Below, in pieces: positions 61,797-64,000 of a stretch of 64,000 nucleotides of DNA. The notes under the pieces were generated by a model. That model was not told the origin of the DNA. It saw nothing but the letters and a program-made list of their open reading frames with translations, and did not search any database. Position numbers and translations under genes: made by a program. Source of the DNA: Notospermus geniculatus (Eukaryota; Nemertea; Pilidiophora; Heteronemertea; Lineidae); the NCBI GenBank assembly GCA_002633025.1, contig NMRB01000022.1, positions 384,892-448,891 of the forward strand. The letters run 5' to 3'. How positions within the stretch are numbered: the first letter of the stretch is position 1; each line of letters opens with the position of its first letter.

Positions 61797-62654
61797 CTAG
61801 TTAATTAGACGTCTTCTTGGCGTAAGTTTCTTTAATGGGGTATTTTTCTTTAATTTCATCCTTGTCGGAGTCTTTCTAGGTGACTTTTTGTGTTTCATTC
61901 TCTCAACATTCCATTCCATGCGAATTTTTTTCTTTTGAGGTGTCGGTAAGGTTGTCCAGTCTTTCAATGTATTTTTCATCATTTGGCTGGATTCACGAAA
62001 GGAAAGTTTTTTCCCCGATTCTTTTATTTCTTTCCTTTTCTTCGTGTAAAAATACACTGCAGCATTTCTAGCCAACACTTGCTTGACAATTCTTCCATCA
62101 AACCCATTTGTTCTCGTTTTGTCCACCCTTTTCTGTTTGAGTGTTGTCAAGAGGGTCTTCTTTTTGGGAAAGTACAACTGTTCACGTGATATTGATGTGG
62201 ATTTCACCAATTTCTTAAGCTTCTTTGTGTTCAGAAGATACTCATCCACTGGCAAACATTTCTTTGCTGCCACACTGGCGGCAATGTAATCACAGGTGAC
62301 AAGACAATATCCCCGCCTGATTGCAGACTTCAGTAATTTGGTTGGTTTGCCATCAACAGTGGCTTGTGAGGCAAGAACGACATATGTTTTGCCAGACTCT
62401 GATGGTATTTTGTCTTCAATAGAGCCACCATTAGACTCAATCAGCCTTGTCAACTGTGCTTTACCCTTGATTGTTCCAGCAGACAAGAAAATCTTGGAGG
62501 CAAAAATGGGAACAGGGAGAGTAGATCCATCTGACACTGAGTTAACCGATTCCCTCTCTTCTGGTGCATCTGTATCAACCTCAGTTGGATTCTGCAGATC
62601 ATGCAACCACTTTTTGTAGCACCGTATGGGCAGTTCTCTTGATATCTGTTGCAT
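61797..62654 (-). CDS. BRCT and HMG-like domain protein, probable 3' exon
   Basis: One open frame of 285 codons. Residues about 48-140 look like a BRCT domain (IFASKIFLSAGTIKGKAQLT, RLIESNGGSIEDK, RRGYCLVTCDYIAASVAAKK). About 192-250 resemble an HMG-box (AVYFYTKKRKEIKES, MKNTLKDWTTLPTPQKKKIR). The end is Lys/Arg-rich, like a nuclear or chromatin protein. The first eight or so codons (MQQISREL) come from the duplicated QRICH2-like intron (62627 onward), so the ATG at 62654 is probably not the ancestral start. The authentic gene part begins near RCYKKWLHDLQNP. Either the 5' exons lie elsewhere or the gene was cut by the duplication. The exact family was not recognised. Confidence 0.6.
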   Translation of the reverse strand: MQQISRELPIRCYKKWLHDLQNPTEVDTDAPEERESVNSVSDGSTLPVPIFASKIFLSAGTIKGKAQLTRLIESNGGSIEDKIPSESGKTYVVLASQATVDGKPTKLLKSAIRRGYCLVTCDYIAASVAAKKCLPVDEYLLNTKKLKKLVKSTSISREQLYFPKKKTLLTTLKQKRVDKTRTNGFDGRIVKQVLARNAAVYFYTKKRKEIKESGKKLSFRESSQMMKNTLKDWTTLPTPQKKKIRMEWNVERMKHKKSPRKTPTRMKLKKNTPLKKLTPRRRLIN

Positions 62655-63934
62655 GATCCTTTTTCTTGTTGTGCAAAATTTCGTTCACCTGCTGGAGAAA
62701 TACACCCTGTCTAATATTCTGTGTACAATTTGGTAGCCATGGCCATGTCAAACTTCTAACGAGGTAACAGATATTTACTAAAGACAGCACCTTCATAATT
62801 ATGAGCATTCAAATTGTGCATCCATCTCCACTCACTGCTGTTGTTTCATTTTATTAATTATGGTGATTTCACAGCATGCTTCAGATTCTTGCGAATAGAT
62901 GCACCGATGCTTTTGTTTTTGACCTGCGTCCCTTAACACCATTTATGTTTATTTGAAGGAGTGTATCAATGATTTCAGTTTCATATTGTCAGTGTAGGAT
63001 AATATTTGTTATTAATACCACAGTTTTCAGAAATCTTGTGGACCCTATGATTCTTTTCTTTTTTTATCTTTGTTTTTAATCATGCTTCACTGAGCTGTCA
63101 TATTTTCAAAGGGCACAATTGTCTTTCATCACCTTTCATGATCTAATCTTTCATCTTCTTTTCTTGATACTCTACCCATCTTCAGCAGCTAATATCTGCT
63201 TCTGCCATCGCAATTTTTCTTTCAGTCTGCTCTCTCTTTCCCTCTAGAATGTGTATTCTTCCTTCTAACCATTCTTTCTGTCTTTCTTTCCATATTTCCT
63301 CTCACCCACTAACACCTCCATACTACTCATCTGCTGATTGCACTTGCTTTGACCAATCAGGGGTAAATGTGGACAGAGTGGTATGAACTTTCAAAATGCC
63401 CTTGCCAAGCGTCAGATAGCAAGGTTAAAAAAGAACGCAGCTAACAAAGCCTACATGGTCCACTTTGGGTCCAAACTAAAAACCTCGTAAGTAATGTTGG
63501 AAAAGCACTGGCCTGAGCCTTCAGCGATGACAGAGAAGGTTGTGGTCAGTCCCCTTGCAACCTGTGGGAGTCGTTTGCATTGCTTCTTACTGCATCCATT
63601 GCTTTGCCCTATAGACCTTGGGATTTTATAAGAGAATCGAGCAGTCTTTTCACAAAAAAAATCAATTTCAGACCAGTTGTGAAGCCAGTCCCAGAGATTT
63701 GTTAACGATTAATTGATTTTGACAATATTGTTTTGTTGATTTTGTCTTCATAACAACCATTTGACTCACAAGTTATAACCACAATAACTGTTGTGTAAAT
63801 GCACAATCCTGGCACTTGCCTATCGAACAATGTCTTTGGTCAATGTGATTGCACTTTCACCTGACAGAAATACATGCGCACTGAAAATAATTTGCACTTA
63901 AAAATGTTGATCTTTGGTGTTAAACTCTACATGA
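62627..63934 (+). repeat. displaced second copy of the QRICH2-like exon segment
   Basis: Matches 47438-50328 in the same orientation at high identity, without the two transposons and without the 60-base flank duplication. A separate 8-base TTTTATAA-type insertion is present near 63625. The left junction abuts the BRCT frame; the right one lies about 65 bp before the window end. Confidence 0.9.
63361..63486 (+). pseudogene. orphan copy of QRICH2-like exon 49441-49566
   Basis: All 126 bases are preserved with one synonymous change (AAT to AAC), and so are the acceptor (CCAATCAG) and donor (CTC|GTAAGT). It lies 12 kb after the stop codon of the gene, beyond the phosphatase gene, with no neighbouring DUF4795 exons. 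It is probably not translated in context, but the near identity suggests a recent event or an assembly duplicate. Confidence 0.75.
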
Positions 63935-64000
63935 TAAAGTGTTTTTCACATTGAAGTGGCCAAAGGTACTTAGTTGAACTCAGGAATGTGACCAGATCAC

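Overview
This is animal nuclear DNA. The genes have many short exons with GT/AG borders, long introns, and a very dense load of small inverted-repeat (foldback) transposable elements. Words such as TACATGTA and TAGGCCTA recur throughout, and the proteins are clearly similar to vertebrate orthologues. A marine invertebrate (for example a cephalochordate, echinoderm or other deuterostome, or a lophotrochozoan) fits best; the species cannot be fixed from the sequence alone. Four single N positions (8989, 12121, 20468, 30793) mark assembly joins. I recognised no intact transposase or reverse transcriptase, no rRNA, no functional tRNA and no CRISPR array.

Layout. 1-9.4 kb: repeats only (a 950 bp palindromic element, several MITEs, a tRNA-derived SINE). 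9.47-9.97 kb: the last two coding exons of an unidentified plus-strand gene. 10.9-19.8 kb: plus-strand metallocarboxypeptidase of the carboxypeptidase E type, seven exons, C-terminus not found. 20-23.2 kb: repeats. 23.3-29.4 kb: a complete minus-strand MAD1L1 (spindle-checkpoint MAD1), 13 coding exons, with one apparent 1-base frameshift in exon 2. 31.5-51.3 kb: plus-strand QRICH2/C16orf96-type (DUF4795) gene with one large exon of Pro/Ala/Val/Ser-rich repeats. 55.9-60.4 kb: plus-strand PP1-type Ser/Thr phosphatase catalytic subunit, nine coding exons, 313 residues. 61.8-62.65 kb: minus-strand BRCT plus HMG-like reading frame. 62.63-63.93 kb: a displaced second copy of a QRICH2-like exon with its flanking introns.

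The genes are independent transcription units (prohormone processing, mitotic checkpoint, sperm-flagellum-type protein, phosphatase) and show no sign of being an operon. Splice phases were followed exon by exon. MAD1L1 closes to a 726-residue protein only if one base is missing from exon 2, and the phosphatase closes exactly.

The most informative structures are the repeats. The 13-kb-displaced duplication shows the empty target sites of two transposons present in the original copy. One MITE lies inside another, with the uninterrupted relative 33 kb away as an empty-site control. Three short hairpin elements have perfect arms and intact target-site duplications, which suggests recent mobility.
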